DNA of 64,000 bases from positions 124,001 through 188,000 of the forward strand of contig JAXHLP010000003.1 of the NCBI GenBank assembly GCA_034522155.1, read 5' to 3'. Both the position numbers and the translations under genes were made by a program. How positions within the stretch are numbered: position 1 is the first letter of the stretch; every line of letters starts with the position of its first letter. Below, piece by piece: positions 48,419 to 57,152 of this stretch. Origin of the DNA: Salinilacustrithrix sp034522155. GTDB taxonomy: Bacteria > Actinomycetota > Acidimicrobiia > Acidimicrobiales > Salinilacustritrichaceae. The notes below the pieces were generated by a model that searched no databases, was not told the origin of the DNA, and saw only the letters and a program-made list of their open reading frames with translations.

Positions 48419-48727
48419 TCAGCCCTTCATCTGTGCGACCTCGTCGAGGTCGACGCTCTTTCGGTTGCGGTAGATGAGCAGCACGATCGCGAGGCCGACG
48501 CCGACCTCGGCAGCGGCGACGGCGATCACGAACAGCGCGAACACCGAGCCGACGATGGTGCCGTTGTGCGCCCCGAAGGCGACCAGGTTGATGTTGACCG
48601 CGTTGAGGATCAGTTCGATCGACATCAGCACGAGCACGGCGTTCTTCTTGGCCAGCACCCCGTAGACGCCGGTGGCGAACAGGATCGCCCCGAGCAGGAG
48701 GAACTGGTTGAGCATCAGATCGTCCAT
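48419..48727 (-). CDS. nuoK: NADH-quinone oxidoreductase subunit K, cluster 1
   Basis: NuoK is a small three-helix membrane subunit with two glutamates in the proton path. The 102-residue product has LNQFLLLGAILFATGVYGVL, VLVLMSIELILNAVNINLV with one Glu and IAVAAAEVGVGLAIVLLIYR with the other. ATG 48727 is chosen to match the family length; a longer frame upstream overlaps nuoJ. It is 8 bases after nuoJ. Confidence 0.97.
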   Translation of the reverse strand: MDDLMLNQFLLLGAILFATGVYGVLAKKNAVLVLMSIELILNAVNINLVAFGAHNGTIVGSVFALFVIAVAAAEVGVGLAIVLLIYRNRKSVDLDEVAQMKG

Positions 48728-48735
48728 GTGCGTAC

Positions 48736-49260
48736 TCAGTCCTTCCGCGCCAACACGATCGCACCGACGAGGGCCGCCAGCAGAAGCACCGAGATGACCT
48801 CGAAGGGCACCACGTACTGGCCGAAGATGGCGTCGGACACCTTCTCGGTGTTGCTGCCGATCTGGGTCTCGGCCGCAGCCACGTCGAGCGGCTCGTCGCC
48901 GTAGTAGTCGAGCAGGGCGAAGGCCATGATCCCGAAGATCATGAGCGACGACACCGCGCCCAGGTACCAGTAGTCGTTGGTCGTGTTGACCTCGCCTCCC
49001 AGCTTGGCCCGGGTGAGCATCACGCCGAACAGCACGAGCACGACGATGGCCCCGATGTAGATCAACACCTGCGTGGCGGCGATGAACTCCGACGCCAGCA
49101 GGATGTACTGGGCGCCGACGCCGGCGAGCACGATCACGAGGTACATCGCGGCGTGGACGACGTTCTTCACCGTGACGACGCGGATCGCCGACACCACCAT
49201 GGCGATGGCGATGACGTAGAAGAAGACGTTCGTCGCGAACTGATCGGCGGCCACGATCAT
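48736..49260 (-). CDS. nuoJ: NADH-quinone oxidoreductase subunit J, cluster 1
   Basis: NuoJ is a five-helix membrane subunit next to NuoK. The start ATG 49260 gives 174 residues and overlaps the nuoI stop by one base. The family signature AATQVLIYIGAIVVLVLFGVML is present near residue 60, and the last segment VISVLLLAALVGAIVLARKD ends the protein. The longer frame upstream lies in nuoI. Confidence 0.97.
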   Translation of the reverse strand: MIVAADQFATNVFFYVIAIAMVVSAIRVVTVKNVVHAAMYLVIVLAGVGAQYILLASEFIAATQVLIYIGAIVVLVLFGVMLTRAKLGGEVNTTNDYWYLGAVSSLMIFGIMAFALLDYYGDEPLDVAAAETQIGSNTEKVSDAIFGQYVVPFEVISVLLLAALVGAIVLARKD

Positions 49261-49775
49261 CAGCGCGGGACCTTCGGCACCTTCTGCTCCGAGCCGGCCT
49301 CGTAGGGCTCGAAGTCGGGGACGGTCTCCATCCACTCACCGAGACGCTCCTTGTCGTGGAGCAGGTCGGCGATGCGGGCCTCGGAGTACTCGAACTCCGG
49401 GCTCCAGAACAGCGCATCGAAGGGACACACCTCGACACAGATGCCGCAGTACATGCACAGCGCGTAGTCGATGTCGAAGCGGTCGAGGGCCGACACGGTG
49501 CGGGGCTTGCCGCCGGGGCGGCGGGGCGGTGCCTTCTCCTTGTGTCCCTCGATGTAGATGCACCAGTCGGGACAGCTGCGCGAGCACAGCATGCAGACGG
49601 TGCAGTTCTCCTCCTTGAGGGCGATGACGCCGCGGGCGCGCGCGGTCGGGGGCTCCTTCTCGTTGGGATACTGGACCGTCACCTTCGGGGACAGCATCTC
49701 CCGGAACGTGATCGTCAGGCCCTTGATGACGCCGGGCAGCTTGGGCCGTGCCTTGTTCGTGGGGACAGGTGCCAT
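49260..49775 (-). CDS. nuoI: NADH-quinone oxidoreductase subunit I, cluster 1
   Basis: NuoI carries two 4Fe-4S clusters that pass electrons toward NuoB. The 171-residue product has both cluster motifs: CTVCMLCSRSCP near residue 58 and CMYCGICVEVCPFDAL near residue 107. The C-terminal tail is short and charged. ATG 49775 overlaps the nuoH stop by one base. Confidence 0.97.
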   Translation of the reverse strand: MAPVPTNKARPKLPGVIKGLTITFREMLSPKVTVQYPNEKEPPTARARGVIALKEENCTVCMLCSRSCPDWCIYIEGHKEKAPPRRPGGKPRTVSALDRFDIDYALCMYCGICVEVCPFDALFWSPEFEYSEARIADLLHDKERLGEWMETVPDFEPYEAGSEQKVPKVPR

Positions 49776-50809
49776 CAGAAGATCACCTTCAGGGTCGCGG
49801 TCGCGAAGATGTTCACGAGGGCCAGCGGGATGAGGAACTTCCAGGCGAAGCGCTGGAGCTGGTCCTCGCGGAAGCGGGGGTAGCTGAAGCGGACGAAGAA
49901 GATGAGCCCACCGAAGATCATCATCTTGGCCAGCAGCACGATGGGCCCGACGACGTTCATGTAGTCGGCGGTCAGGTCGAGGCCGGGGAGGTACCAGCCA
50001 CCGAGGAACAGGGTGGCCGCGATGGCGGCGAACGCGCCAGCCGAGGCGAACTCGCCGATGAAGAACAGCAGGAAGCGCAGGCCGGTGTACTCGACGTGGT
50101 AGCCGCCGACCACCTCGGACTCGGCCACCGGCATGTCGAACGGCGTCTGGCCGAGCTCGGCCTGGAGGGCGACCATGAAGATGCCCAGCGCGATGAACTG
50201 GGTGAGGATGAACGGGTTGCCGATGGCGCCCCAGCCGAAGATCTCGCCCTCGGCCTGGACGGCGATGATCCGCTGCAGGTCGAGGGTCTCGGCCTGGATG
50301 ACCACCCCGACCACCGACAGGACGAGCGGGAGCTCGTAGGCGATGAGCTGGCCCGCAGCACGGAGACCACCGAGCAGCGCGTACTTCGACGCCGATGCCC
50401 AGCCGGCGATGATCACGCCGATCACGCCGATCGAGGCCACGGCCATCACGAAGAAGATCCCGGTACCGAAGACGTTGTTGTCGATGAACACCATGTCGGG
50501 CCCGAACGGGATCACGACATAGGTGAGCAGCACGGCGCCGACCACGAAGTAGGGCGCCATCTTGAACAGCTGCCGGTCGGCCTGATCGGGGATCACGTCC
50601 TCCTTCTGGAGCGACTTGCCGACCTCGGCCAGCAGCTGCATCGAGCCGTACGGTCCCGCTTCCATCGGGCCGAGACGGTTCTGCATGAAGCTGACCATCT
50701 TGAACAGGAAGACGTAGACGAACGTCCCCGCGGGCAGCAGCACTGCGGCGAGGACGCCGACCGACCGCAGGATCGACTGCTGCCAGTACGCGAGTTCGAC
50801 GGCGAGCAT
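49775..50809 (-). CDS. nuoH: NADH-quinone oxidoreductase subunit H, cluster 1
   Basis: NuoH forms part of the quinone chamber. ATG 50809 gives 344 residues (ATG 50824 five codons upstream is an alternative). Motifs: QNRLGPMEAGPYGSMQLLAEV, GGLRAAGQLIAYELPLVLSVVG, AESEVVGGYHVEYTGLRFLLFF and FVRFSYPRFREDQLQRFAWKFL. The open frame continues upstream through the family C repeat but is not coding there. It follows nuoD by 184 bases, exactly where nuoE-F-G would normally be. Confidence 0.96.
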   Translation of the reverse strand: MLAVELAYWQQSILRSVGVLAAVLLPAGTFVYVFLFKMVSFMQNRLGPMEAGPYGSMQLLAEVGKSLQKEDVIPDQADRQLFKMAPYFVVGAVLLTYVVIPFGPDMVFIDNNVFGTGIFFVMAVASIGVIGVIIAGWASASKYALLGGLRAAGQLIAYELPLVLSVVGVVIQAETLDLQRIIAVQAEGEIFGWGAIGNPFILTQFIALGIFMVALQAELGQTPFDMPVAESEVVGGYHVEYTGLRFLLFFIGEFASAGAFAAIAATLFLGGWYLPGLDLTADYMNVVGPIVLLAKMMIFGGLIFFVRFSYPRFREDQLQRFAWKFLIPLALVNIFATATLKVIF

Positions 50810-50993
50810 GGGAGCTCCGCTCATCGAGCGCGTCCTGCGAGCGAAGCGAGCCGGGGGGAGCCCGAGGGGGGCAAGCGAAGCGCCCCCTCGGCGTGGTGCG
50901 ACTCGGCGAAGCCGTGAGCACCACCGAGATCTGGGTGCGAGCGGAGCGAGCCCGAACAGAGGCTCGACAGAGGAGAAGGAGCGAAGCGAGTTC
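50810..50993 (+). repeat. Repeat-filled nuoD-nuoH gap with family C element at 50853-50925
   Basis: The gap contains the plus-strand copy of family C: GGGGGGAGCCCGAGGGGGG then CAAGCGAAGCGCCCCCTCGG, with second stems GTGGTGC/GCACCAC and CGGC-GAA-GCCG. Flanking it are several GAGCGAAGCGAG or GAGCGGAGCGAG units. Here the element is antisense to the nuo operon, whereas the copy at 19979 is in the sense direction. No nuoE, nuoF or nuoG remnant is visible. Confidence 0.8.
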
Positions 50994-52178
50994 TCATCTG
51001 TCGATATCACCGAGGATGAAGTAGAGCGAACCGAGGATGGTGACGATGTCGGGCACGTAGACACCCCTGAGCAGCCAGGGCGTGATCGACATGTTGGAGA
51101 AGCTCGCCGTGCGGATCTTCACCCGGAACGGACCGAGGTCACCCTTGGAGATGACGTAGTAGCCCATCTGGCCGAGCGGGTTCTCGGTGACGACGTACGC
51201 CTCACCCGCAGGCACCTTGATGATGCGGGGCACCTTGGCCATGATCGGCCCGGCCGGCAGGTCGTCGAGGAGCTGGGTGACGATCTTGGCCGACTCGCGC
51301 ACCTCCTGGAGCCGGCACCACACGCGGGCGAAGGAGTCGCCGTCGACGTGGGTGATGACCTTGAAGTCGGCGTGCTTCCACGCCATCGGCGAGTCGAGAT
51401 CGCGGCGCAGGTCCCAGTCGACCCCCGATGCCCGCAGGTTGGCACCGGACAAGCCGTACAGCTGGGCCAGCTCGGCGGGGATGATCCCGATGCCCCGGGT
51501 GCGCTGCTGGAAGATCTCGCTGCCGAGCAGCAGGTCCTCCATCTCGTCGCAGAACGAGGCCATCTTCTTCATGATCCGCTTGGTCTCGTCGACCCAGCCG
51601 GCGGGGAGATCGTCCTTCACGCCGCCGATGCGGTCGAAGTTGGGGTGGAAGCGGCCGCCGGTGACGCTCTCGATCTGGTTGAGCAGGAACTCCCGATCGC
51701 GCATCGCGTAGAACATCGGGGTGAGGGCCCCGATCTGGACGCCCATGTCACCGAGGAACATCACGAGGTGCGCCATGCGGCCCATCTCGTGGAGCACGGT
51801 GCGGATGTACTGGGCCCGCTCGGGGGCCTCGACCTCCATGAGCTGCTCGCAGGCGAGGATGAAGGGAACCTCGTTGGCGAAACTGCCGAGCCAGTCGATG
51901 CGGTTCACGAGCGTCGTGACCTGGGGATAGGTCCGCATCTCGACGAGCTTCTCGTAACCCCGGTGCATGTAGCCCATGATCGGCTCGGCCCAGAGCACCT
52001 GCTCGCCGTCGAGCTTGGCGACGATGCGCAGCGTGCCGTGGGTGGCGGGGTGCTGGGGCCCGATGTTGAGGGTCATGCCCTCCTCGGTCTCGAGCTCGAC
52101 GTTGACCCGGGCGTCGGCGGCCTTGGCGGCGACGTAGCTCGCCTTGTCCTCGTCGGTGGGCTCCGCGGTCACGGTCAT
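50994..52178 (-). CDS. nuoD: NADH-quinone oxidoreductase subunit D, cluster 1
   Basis: NuoD, derived from hydrogenase large subunits, lines the quinone site. The 394-residue product has NIGPQHPATHGTLRIVAKLDGE with the quinone-site histidine near residue 40, IMGYMHRGYEKLVEMRTYPQ, the conserved arginines in NFDRIGGVKDD and the C-terminal LGSLYFILGDIDR. ATG 52178 overlaps the nuoC stop in an ATGA. It is the putative target of the MidA-family methyltransferase by analogy with NDUFS2. Confidence 0.98.
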   Translation of the reverse strand: MTVTAEPTDEDKASYVAAKAADARVNVELETEEGMTLNIGPQHPATHGTLRIVAKLDGEQVLWAEPIMGYMHRGYEKLVEMRTYPQVTTLVNRIDWLGSFANEVPFILACEQLMEVEAPERAQYIRTVLHEMGRMAHLVMFLGDMGVQIGALTPMFYAMRDREFLLNQIESVTGGRFHPNFDRIGGVKDDLPAGWVDETKRIMKKMASFCDEMEDLLLGSEIFQQRTRGIGIIPAELAQLYGLSGANLRASGVDWDLRRDLDSPMAWKHADFKVITHVDGDSFARVWCRLQEVRESAKIVTQLLDDLPAGPIMAKVPRIIKVPAGEAYVVTENPLGQMGYYVISKGDLGPFRVKIRTASFSNMSITPWLLRGVYVPDIVTILGSLYFILGDIDR

Positions 52179-52906
52179 GACTCGTCACCTCCCTCGGCGC
52201 CGTCATCCGTGCTGTCGTCGTCGGTGCTGTCGTCGTCCTCGGGCATGGGTTCGACGTCGACGATGCCCGGCCACGGCTTCACCTGGCGCGCCAGCAGCGG
52301 GTAGTCCTTGCGCAGCGGGTTCCCCTCGAAGGCGCCGGGCAGGTACAGGTGCTGCAGGTACGGATGCCCGGTGAAGCGGACACCGAACATCTCGAACGCC
52401 TCGCGCTCGTGCCAGTTGGCACCGGGGAAGACCTCGATCAGCGACTGGGCCTGGGGCTCGTCGGTGTCGCGGGGGTCGGTGATGTCGGCCTTGATCACGA
52501 CGCCCTGGCTGCCGGCGAAGATGTCGACGAGGCGGGTGAACAGTTGGAAGCGGCTGTCGCCACCCGCGTACCCCTGCTCCATCTCGCCCGGGTCGTCGAT
52601 GGTGGTCACCGAGACACCGGCATCGGCGGTGGCGTCCTCGGACTTGCCGTACGGCGAGGGCATCCAGTCGATCACCGAGAGGAACTCGAAGAACTTGTAG
52701 CCGAGGTCGTCGCGCAGACGGCGGTGCACCGACTTCCACTGGTCGACGGCGATGCGCAGGTACAGCTCGTGACCAGGGTCGATGTGGGACTCGACGACGG
52801 CGTCGCCGACCAGTTCGGTGATCTCGGCGAGCTGAGCCTCACGCCGCTCGTCGGTCTCGATCGCCTCGTCGGGTGCCTCGGTGTCAGCTGATGACAATCG
52901 GATCAC
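52175..52906 (-). CDS. nuoC: NADH-quinone oxidoreductase subunit C, cluster 1
   Basis: NuoC is a peripheral-arm subunit that stacks on NuoD. GTG 52906 gives 243 residues. The NuoC signature WHEREAFEMFGVRFTGHP is near residue 165, and LRKDYPLLARQVKPW follows. The last about 20 residues are a poly-acidic tail (EDDDSTDDDSTDD). The start overlaps nuoB by 23 bases. Confidence 0.96.
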   Translation of the reverse strand: MIRLSSADTEAPDEAIETDERREAQLAEITELVGDAVVESHIDPGHELYLRIAVDQWKSVHRRLRDDLGYKFFEFLSVIDWMPSPYGKSEDATADAGVSVTTIDDPGEMEQGYAGGDSRFQLFTRLVDIFAGSQGVVIKADITDPRDTDEPQAQSLIEVFPGANWHEREAFEMFGVRFTGHPYLQHLYLPGAFEGNPLRKDYPLLARQVKPWPGIVDVEPMPEDDDSTDDDSTDDGAEGGDES

Positions 52907-53384
52907 CTCGCCACTTCTCGGCCATGTCCTCGTTGGCGATGCGCTCCTGGAGCAGCACGACGCCCTCGAGCAGGGCTTCGGGACGGGGCGGGCAACCGGG
53001 CACGTAGACGTCGACGGGCACGATCTGGTCGACGCCCTTGGTCACCGAGTAGCTGTCCCAGTAGGGCCCGCCGCAGTTGGCGCAGCTGCCCATCGAGATC
53101 ACGTACTTGGGGTCGGGCATCTGCTCCCACAGGCGGCGGATGGCCGGGGCCATCTTGTCGGTGACCGTGCCCGAGACGCAGAGCAGGTCGGACTGGCGGG
53201 GCGACGCCGGCAGCGGGATGACGCCGAGGCGCATGATGTCGAAGCGCGGACCGGCCATCGCGCCGGCCATCTCGATGGCACAGCACGCCAGACCCCACTG
53301 GTACATCCAGAGGGAGTACTTGCGTGAGATGTTGAGCAGCTTCGTGAGCGGCTTGGGCAGCTTGCCGCTCTCCACGAGACCCAC
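52884..53384 (-). CDS. nuoB: NADH-quinone oxidoreductase subunit B, cluster 1
   Basis: NuoB holds cluster N2, the last iron-sulfur cluster before quinone. The 166-residue product has adjacent cysteines in GLACCAIEM (34-35), another in GSCANCGG and the last in VPGCPPRPEALLEG, as the family requires. It starts MGLVESGKLPKPLTKLLNIS. It is 9 bases after nuoA and overlaps nuoC. Confidence 0.98.
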   Translation of the reverse strand: MGLVESGKLPKPLTKLLNISRKYSLWMYQWGLACCAIEMAGAMAGPRFDIMRLGVIPLPASPRQSDLLCVSGTVTDKMAPAIRRLWEQMPDPKYVISMGSCANCGGPYWDSYSVTKGVDQIVPVDVYVPGCPPRPEALLEGVVLLQERIANEDMAEKWRGDPIVIS

Positions 53385-53393
53385 GGTGTCCTC

Positions 53394-53759
53394 CTAGAGC
53401 CAGCGAAGCACGCCTTTGCGCCACGCATACACGAGGCCCAGGGCGAGAATGGCGATGAAGATGATCATCTCGACGAGGCCGAACACCTGGTACGCCTCGA
53501 GGCGTGTGGCCCACGGGAAGATGAACACCGCCTCGACGTCGAACATGACGAACATCAAAGCGAAGATGTAGTAGCGGACCTGGCTCTGGGACCAGGTGTC
53601 GCCCATCGGGTCGACGCCCGACTCGTAGTTCAGATGCTTGCCGGGTTGACGACGGCTGGGCCGGATGAACGAACCGAGGCCGAGCACGCCCGCGAGCAGC
53701 GCGATCGACAAGCCGCCGAAGATGGCGACGGTGAGATAATTCCGGAGGAACTCCGACAC
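53394..53759 (-). CDS. nuoA: NADH-quinone oxidoreductase subunit A, cluster 1
   Basis: NuoA is a three-helix membrane subunit. The 121 residues include KHLNYESGVDPMGDTWSQ with the conserved Glu-Ser-Gly motif, RYYIFALMFVMFDVEAVFIFPWA with the membrane acidic residues and a last helix ending LVYAWRKGVLRWL. It is the first gene of the operon. The 178-base upstream region to the next gene holds GC-rich hairpins, and I found no clear promoter in it by eye. Confidence 0.97.
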   Translation of the reverse strand: MSEFLRNYLTVAIFGGLSIALLAGVLGLGSFIRPSRRQPGKHLNYESGVDPMGDTWSQSQVRYYIFALMFVMFDVEAVFIFPWATRLEAYQVFGLVEMIIFIAILALGLVYAWRKGVLRWL

Positions 53760-53852
53760 GATGCGAGACCCTACTGACCCGCTCTGAGGCGGGCCAAGAT
53801 GACCGAAGCCGCCCAGACAGGCCCGCGCAGGGCCGAGAACTGGGTCCCCTGT

Positions 53853-53882
53853 CGGGGCCCTCGTCGGCCGGTCCGGGCCCCG
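53853..53882 (-). terminator. Hairpin after L,D-transpeptidase gene
   Basis: CGGGGCCC pairs with GGGCCCCG around a 14-base loop at 53853-53882, between the L,D-transpeptidase stop and nuoA. Smaller stems such as GGCCCGCC/GGCGGGCC-like pieces lie nearer nuoA. There is no T-tract. It may separate the two transcripts. Confidence 0.4.
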
Positions 53883-53937
53883 GCAGTACCGGGTCCGACG
53901 GGTGTCTCGGCGCGGGCTCCCCGGCTCGCCAGACCGC

Positions 53938-54807
53938 TCAGTGGACCCAGACGGGCGTGCCGATCGGGGCGAGGCCGTCGGCCCAGATCATGTCGACCAC
54001 GGTGTCGTGGAGGCGGGTGCAGCCGTGGGAAGCCGGATGGCCGGGGATGCTCGCCGACCCGTGGAGGGCGATGCCCCGGTTGAAGTACTTGGGCCGGTAG
54101 AGGTCGCCGAGCGGCGCGCGCCGGACACCGTCGATCTGGCGGGTGATCTCGAATCGCCCGGGCGGGGTGCGCCAACCCTGCGTGCCCGTCGACGTGTTGA
54201 ACACGAAGGTCCGGCCGTCGTGGACGACCAACATGAGCTGGCGCTCGAGGTCGACCTCGACGTGGTCGCCGCCCTCGCGGGCCGCGACCGGCGTGGCGTC
54301 GTCGAGGACCGCCATCGTCTGGGGTCCGGCGATGCCGTCGCGGGCGATGCCGGCCGACTTCTGGAACGCCATCACCGCCTGGGCGGTGACGGGGCCGTAG
54401 CGACCGTCGGCGGCCGGGACCCAGAAGTTGAGCTCGAGCAGCCGCTCCTGGAGGGCGGTGACCACTGGCCCCTCGGCGCCGCGCTGCAGCACCGGTGGCT
54501 CGGGTGGGGCGGTGGTCGTGGTGGTGGTGGTCGTGGTGGTCGGCGGTCGGGTCGTCGTGGTGGTCGGCGCCGTGGTGGTCGTCGTGGACCGAGTCGTCGT
54601 CGATCGGTCGGTCGTCGTGGTCGGGTCCGTCGTCGTCGGCGCCGTGGTGATCGGCTCGTCGGGCAGGCCCGACGACGCGGTCTCGGCCTCGTCGACGGCC
54701 CGCACGGCGACCCACGAGGTGGCGGCGACGGCGAGGCCGGCGGCCAGGGCGAGGGTCACCCCCACCCAGCCGACCCGCCCGTTTTCGGTGCGGTGCTTGG
54801 TCTTCAT
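53938..54807 (-). CDS. L,D-transpeptidase with peptidoglycan-binding domain, membrane-anchored
   Basis: The enzyme would form 3-3 peptidoglycan cross-links or attach proteins to the wall. The 289-residue product has one N-terminal membrane segment (about 12-36), a Thr-rich linker (60-101, nearly all Thr with Arg, Asp and Pro), a PG_binding_1 domain (about 108-168, with LQERLLEL and DGRYGPVTAQAVMAFQ) and a YkuD catalytic domain. His249, His261 and Cys263 in HPASHGCTRL form the active site; Thr replaces the common Val. GTG 54810 is an alternative start. Confidence 0.92.
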   Translation of the reverse strand: MKTKHRTENGRVGWVGVTLALAAGLAVAATSWVAVRAVDEAETASSGLPDEPITTAPTTTDPTTTTDRSTTTRSTTTTTAPTTTTTRPPTTTTTTTTTTAPPEPPVLQRGAEGPVVTALQERLLELNFWVPAADGRYGPVTAQAVMAFQKSAGIARDGIAGPQTMAVLDDATPVAAREGGDHVEVDLERQLMLVVHDGRTFVFNTSTGTQGWRTPPGRFEITRQIDGVRRAPLGDLYRPKYFNRGIALHGSASIPGHPASHGCTRLHDTVVDMIWADGLAPIGTPVWVH

Positions 54808-54847
54808 CACCCTGATAGACGTCCCGGACCCACCGTGTTGTTGACGC

Positions 54848-54898
54848 CGGTGCCGTGAGATCCGTCACGCCGGAGCAGGCAGATCCGTCACGGCACCG
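54848..54898 (-). terminator. Hairpin after HtrA-like protease gene
   Basis: CGGTGCCGTGA (54848-54858) pairs perfectly with TCACGGCACCG (54888-54898) across about 29 bases that contain two copies of GATCCGTCAC. It lies 9 bases after the protease stop on the minus strand. The paired direct repeats could also be a protein-binding site for the downstream L,D-transpeptidase gene. Confidence 0.45.
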
Positions 54899-54907
54899 AC
54901 CGGACGG

Positions 54908-56074
54908 TCATCCAGTCTGGCCGAGGGTCACCTCGACGTCCATCCGCTCGCCGTCGCGCTCGAGGCCGATGATGACCTCAGCGCCGGGCTCGCGCCGGGT
55001 GATCTCGGCGCGGAGCTGACCGCCACCGGCGACGTCGTCGCCGTCGACGCTGACCAGCACGTCACCGACCTCGATCCCGGCATCGGCCGCCGGGCCCTCG
55101 ACGACCTCGGCCACCTGGGCACCCCGAGAACCGTCAGGGGCCGGCGTCGTCGACACACCGAGCAGGGCGAGCTGCGGGGTCTCGCCCGCGACCAGCTGGT
55201 CGGCCACGATCTCGGCCACGTCGACGTGGATGGCGAAGCCGACGCCCTGGCTGCCCCCCGACTCGCTGTAGATCACGTCGGACAACCCGATGACCCGACC
55301 GTCGAGGTCGACGAGTGGACCACCGGAGTTGCCTGGGTTGATGGCCGCGTCCGTCTGGACCATGGCGACCTCGTTCACCACGCGATTCACGGCCGAGACG
55401 ATGCCCGAGGTCACGGTCTGGTCGAAGCCGAACGGGCTGCCGACGGCGACGGCGCTCTGGCCCACGGCGAGTTCCTCGCTGGTGCCGAGGTCGGCGACGC
55501 CGATGACGTCGCCGGGGTCGATGCGGACGACGGCGACGTCGGTGTCGGGGTGGATCCCCACGACGTCGCCCTCGACGGTCGAGCCATCGGACAGACGCAC
55601 GTCGACGCCGCTGTTGCGGCCCACGACGTGGGCCACGGTGAGGATCAGGCCGTCGTCGCTGTAGACCACGCCCGAACCGACACCGGTCCGGGTCTCGATC
55701 TGGACCACGGCGGGCGCGACCTCGGCCGCAGCGGCGGCCACGGGCTCCTCGGCATCGACGACGGGTGTCTGCTCAGCAGCACCGGCGGTCGGGGTCGTGG
55801 TGGCCTCCTCGGCGTCCATCGCCGACTCCGACGCCACCGGCATGGTGGGCTCGTCGTCGACGATCGCCGCGGTCACCCCGGAGGCGAGCACAGCGCTCAG
55901 CATCGCGACGGCCAGCACCGGCACCGGTCGCCAGCCACCCTTACCCCGGCCGTTGTCGCCACCCGGTGGCGGAGGCGGCGGCTCGGCGGTGTGGTCGATC
56001 CCGGCCCGCTCGGCGTCGGGGTCGTGTCGGGTGCCGGGAGGCGGCGTGGTCGGGGGTGAGAGGGGGGAGTTCAT
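54908..56074 (-). CDS. HtrA-like (S1C) serine protease with one PDZ domain, membrane-anchored
   Basis: It should act outside the membrane on misfolded envelope proteins. The 388 residues comprise a Pro-rich cytosolic N-terminus, a membrane segment at about 49-71, an Ala/Thr/Glu-rich linker, the trypsin-like protease (about 115-285) and a PDZ domain (about 300-385, with GPAADAGIEVGDVLVSVDGDDV). The catalytic residues are His149 (TVAHVVG), Asp179 (DTDVAVV) and Ser250 (NPGNSGGPL). ATG 56074 is a good start. Confidence 0.93.
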   Translation of the reverse strand: MNSPLSPPTTPPPGTRHDPDAERAGIDHTAEPPPPPPGGDNGRGKGGWRPVPVLAVAMLSAVLASGVTAAIVDDEPTMPVASESAMDAEEATTTPTAGAAEQTPVVDAEEPVAAAAAEVAPAVVQIETRTGVGSGVVYSDDGLILTVAHVVGRNSGVDVRLSDGSTVEGDVVGIHPDTDVAVVRIDPGDVIGVADLGTSEELAVGQSAVAVGSPFGFDQTVTSGIVSAVNRVVNEVAMVQTDAAINPGNSGGPLVDLDGRVIGLSDVIYSESGGSQGVGFAIHVDVAEIVADQLVAGETPQLALLGVSTTPAPDGSRGAQVAEVVEGPAADAGIEVGDVLVSVDGDDVAGGGQLRAEITRREPGAEVIIGLERDGERMDVEVTLGQTG

Positions 56075-56239
56075 TGCCAGGTCGCTCCTGCGGATCGTTG
56101 GTCGTACCGGAGATCGGGGTCAGGACACCGATGCGGCGTCGATGCCACGCTCGGGTGACCGACTCGGCGACACGTCGGCGCCAGCTGGGAGTTCCCTCAC
56201 AATCGACGGACCGACCGACGATGGCCGGGACGCGCCGGC

Positions 56240-56278
56240 GCCCGGGGGTCGATCGAGCGGGTGGGCCGACCCCCGGGC
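56240..56278 (-). terminator. Hairpin downstream of secreted protein gene
   Basis: GCCCGGGGGTCG (56240-56251) is perfectly complementary to CGACCCCCGGGC (56267-56278), with a 15-base loop. It lies 27 bases after the stop of the 56305-56970 gene in minus reading. The rest of 56075-56304 is the upstream region of the protease gene and holds nothing else that I recognise. Confidence 0.5.
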
Positions 56279-56304
56279 GGGAACCCCGGAACTGCGTTCG
56301 CCGA

Positions 56305-56970
56305 CTACGAGCCGGTGGTCTCGTCCTCGGTGTCCGAGGAACGGCCGTCGGCGTCGTCGGGCAGGTCGTCACCCGGGCCGAACCGGCCGCCGGGGCCGTG
56401 GTGGCCGTCCCGTCCATGGCGCGGTCCACCGAGCTCGACCTCGCCGTCGACCACGGCCTCGGCCCGCTCGGTGGCATCGGCCCGCTTCTCGGCGGCCTCG
56501 TCCTCGGTCAGGCGGCCGTCTTCGACCGCACGGTCGATGCGCTCCTCGTAGGTCTCGACGAGCGCCTCGACCACGGCCTGGATCTCCACGCCGTTGGCCT
56601 CGGCGATCTCGGCCAGGGTCCGACCATCGGCGATGGCGTCACGCAGTTCCTCGGCGCCGATGCCGAGTACGCCGATCACGTCCTCGAGGATCGGGAACCG
56701 GTGTCCGGGGCCACGCATGCGCTCGGGCCTGGCCTCCTCGATGGCGGCGACGACGGCGTCGGCCTGTTCCTGGGTGATGGTGCCGTCGTCGACCAGGGGC
56801 GCGAGGGCGTCGGTGAGCCGCTGGCCAGGCTCGGGCCGTTGGGCCTCGGTGGACTCGGTGGTGTCGACGGTCTGGGCGTTGACCAGGTCGGGCGCGAACA
56901 GCGCCGCCCCGGTACCGGCTCCGACGGTCAGAGCTCCCGCCATGGCGGCGGCGGCAACGGTTGTTCGCAT
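56305..56970 (-). CDS. Secreted helical protein of unknown function
   Basis: ATG 56970 gives 221 residues with a signal peptide (MRTTVAAAAMAGALTVGAG) cut probably after residue 30. The mature part has repeated helical units of the type LVDDGTITQEQADAVVAAIEEA and VEDGRLTEDEAAEKRADA, with LGIGAEELRDAIADGRTLAEIAEANGVE between them. Its end is Gly/His/Asp-rich (GRDGHHGPGGRFGPGDD). Such double-helix units occur in many secreted actinobacterial proteins of unknown role. It lies directly upstream of the protease gene on the same strand. Confidence 0.75.
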   Translation of the reverse strand: MRTTVAAAAMAGALTVGAGTGAALFAPDLVNAQTVDTTESTEAQRPEPGQRLTDALAPLVDDGTITQEQADAVVAAIEEARPERMRGPGHRFPILEDVIGVLGIGAEELRDAIADGRTLAEIAEANGVEIQAVVEALVETYEERIDRAVEDGRLTEDEAAEKRADATERAEAVVDGEVELGGPRHGRDGHHGPGGRFGPGDDLPDDADGRSSDTEDETTGS

Positions 56971-57152
56971 GTCAGGTGCGCTCCTCGTTGGTGGTGATGG
57001 GTTGACGGACACCACGGTCCGACACCGACCTCCGCACCATGTCGAAACGACCTGGGAATCACCTCACAATGCCCGAGTACCAGAGCTTCCGACGGCGAGC
57101 GGAGCGTCCTGCACGCCACCAGCACGCGACTGGCATTGCCTCGCCCGAACAA

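Noticed and set aside
54700..54810. Thr-rich frame in the L,D-transpeptidase as a simple-sequence artefact or frameshift
   Set aside because: The reading frame is continuous from the membrane anchor through the linker to both domains. Thr-rich linkers are common in wall-anchored actinobacterial proteins.
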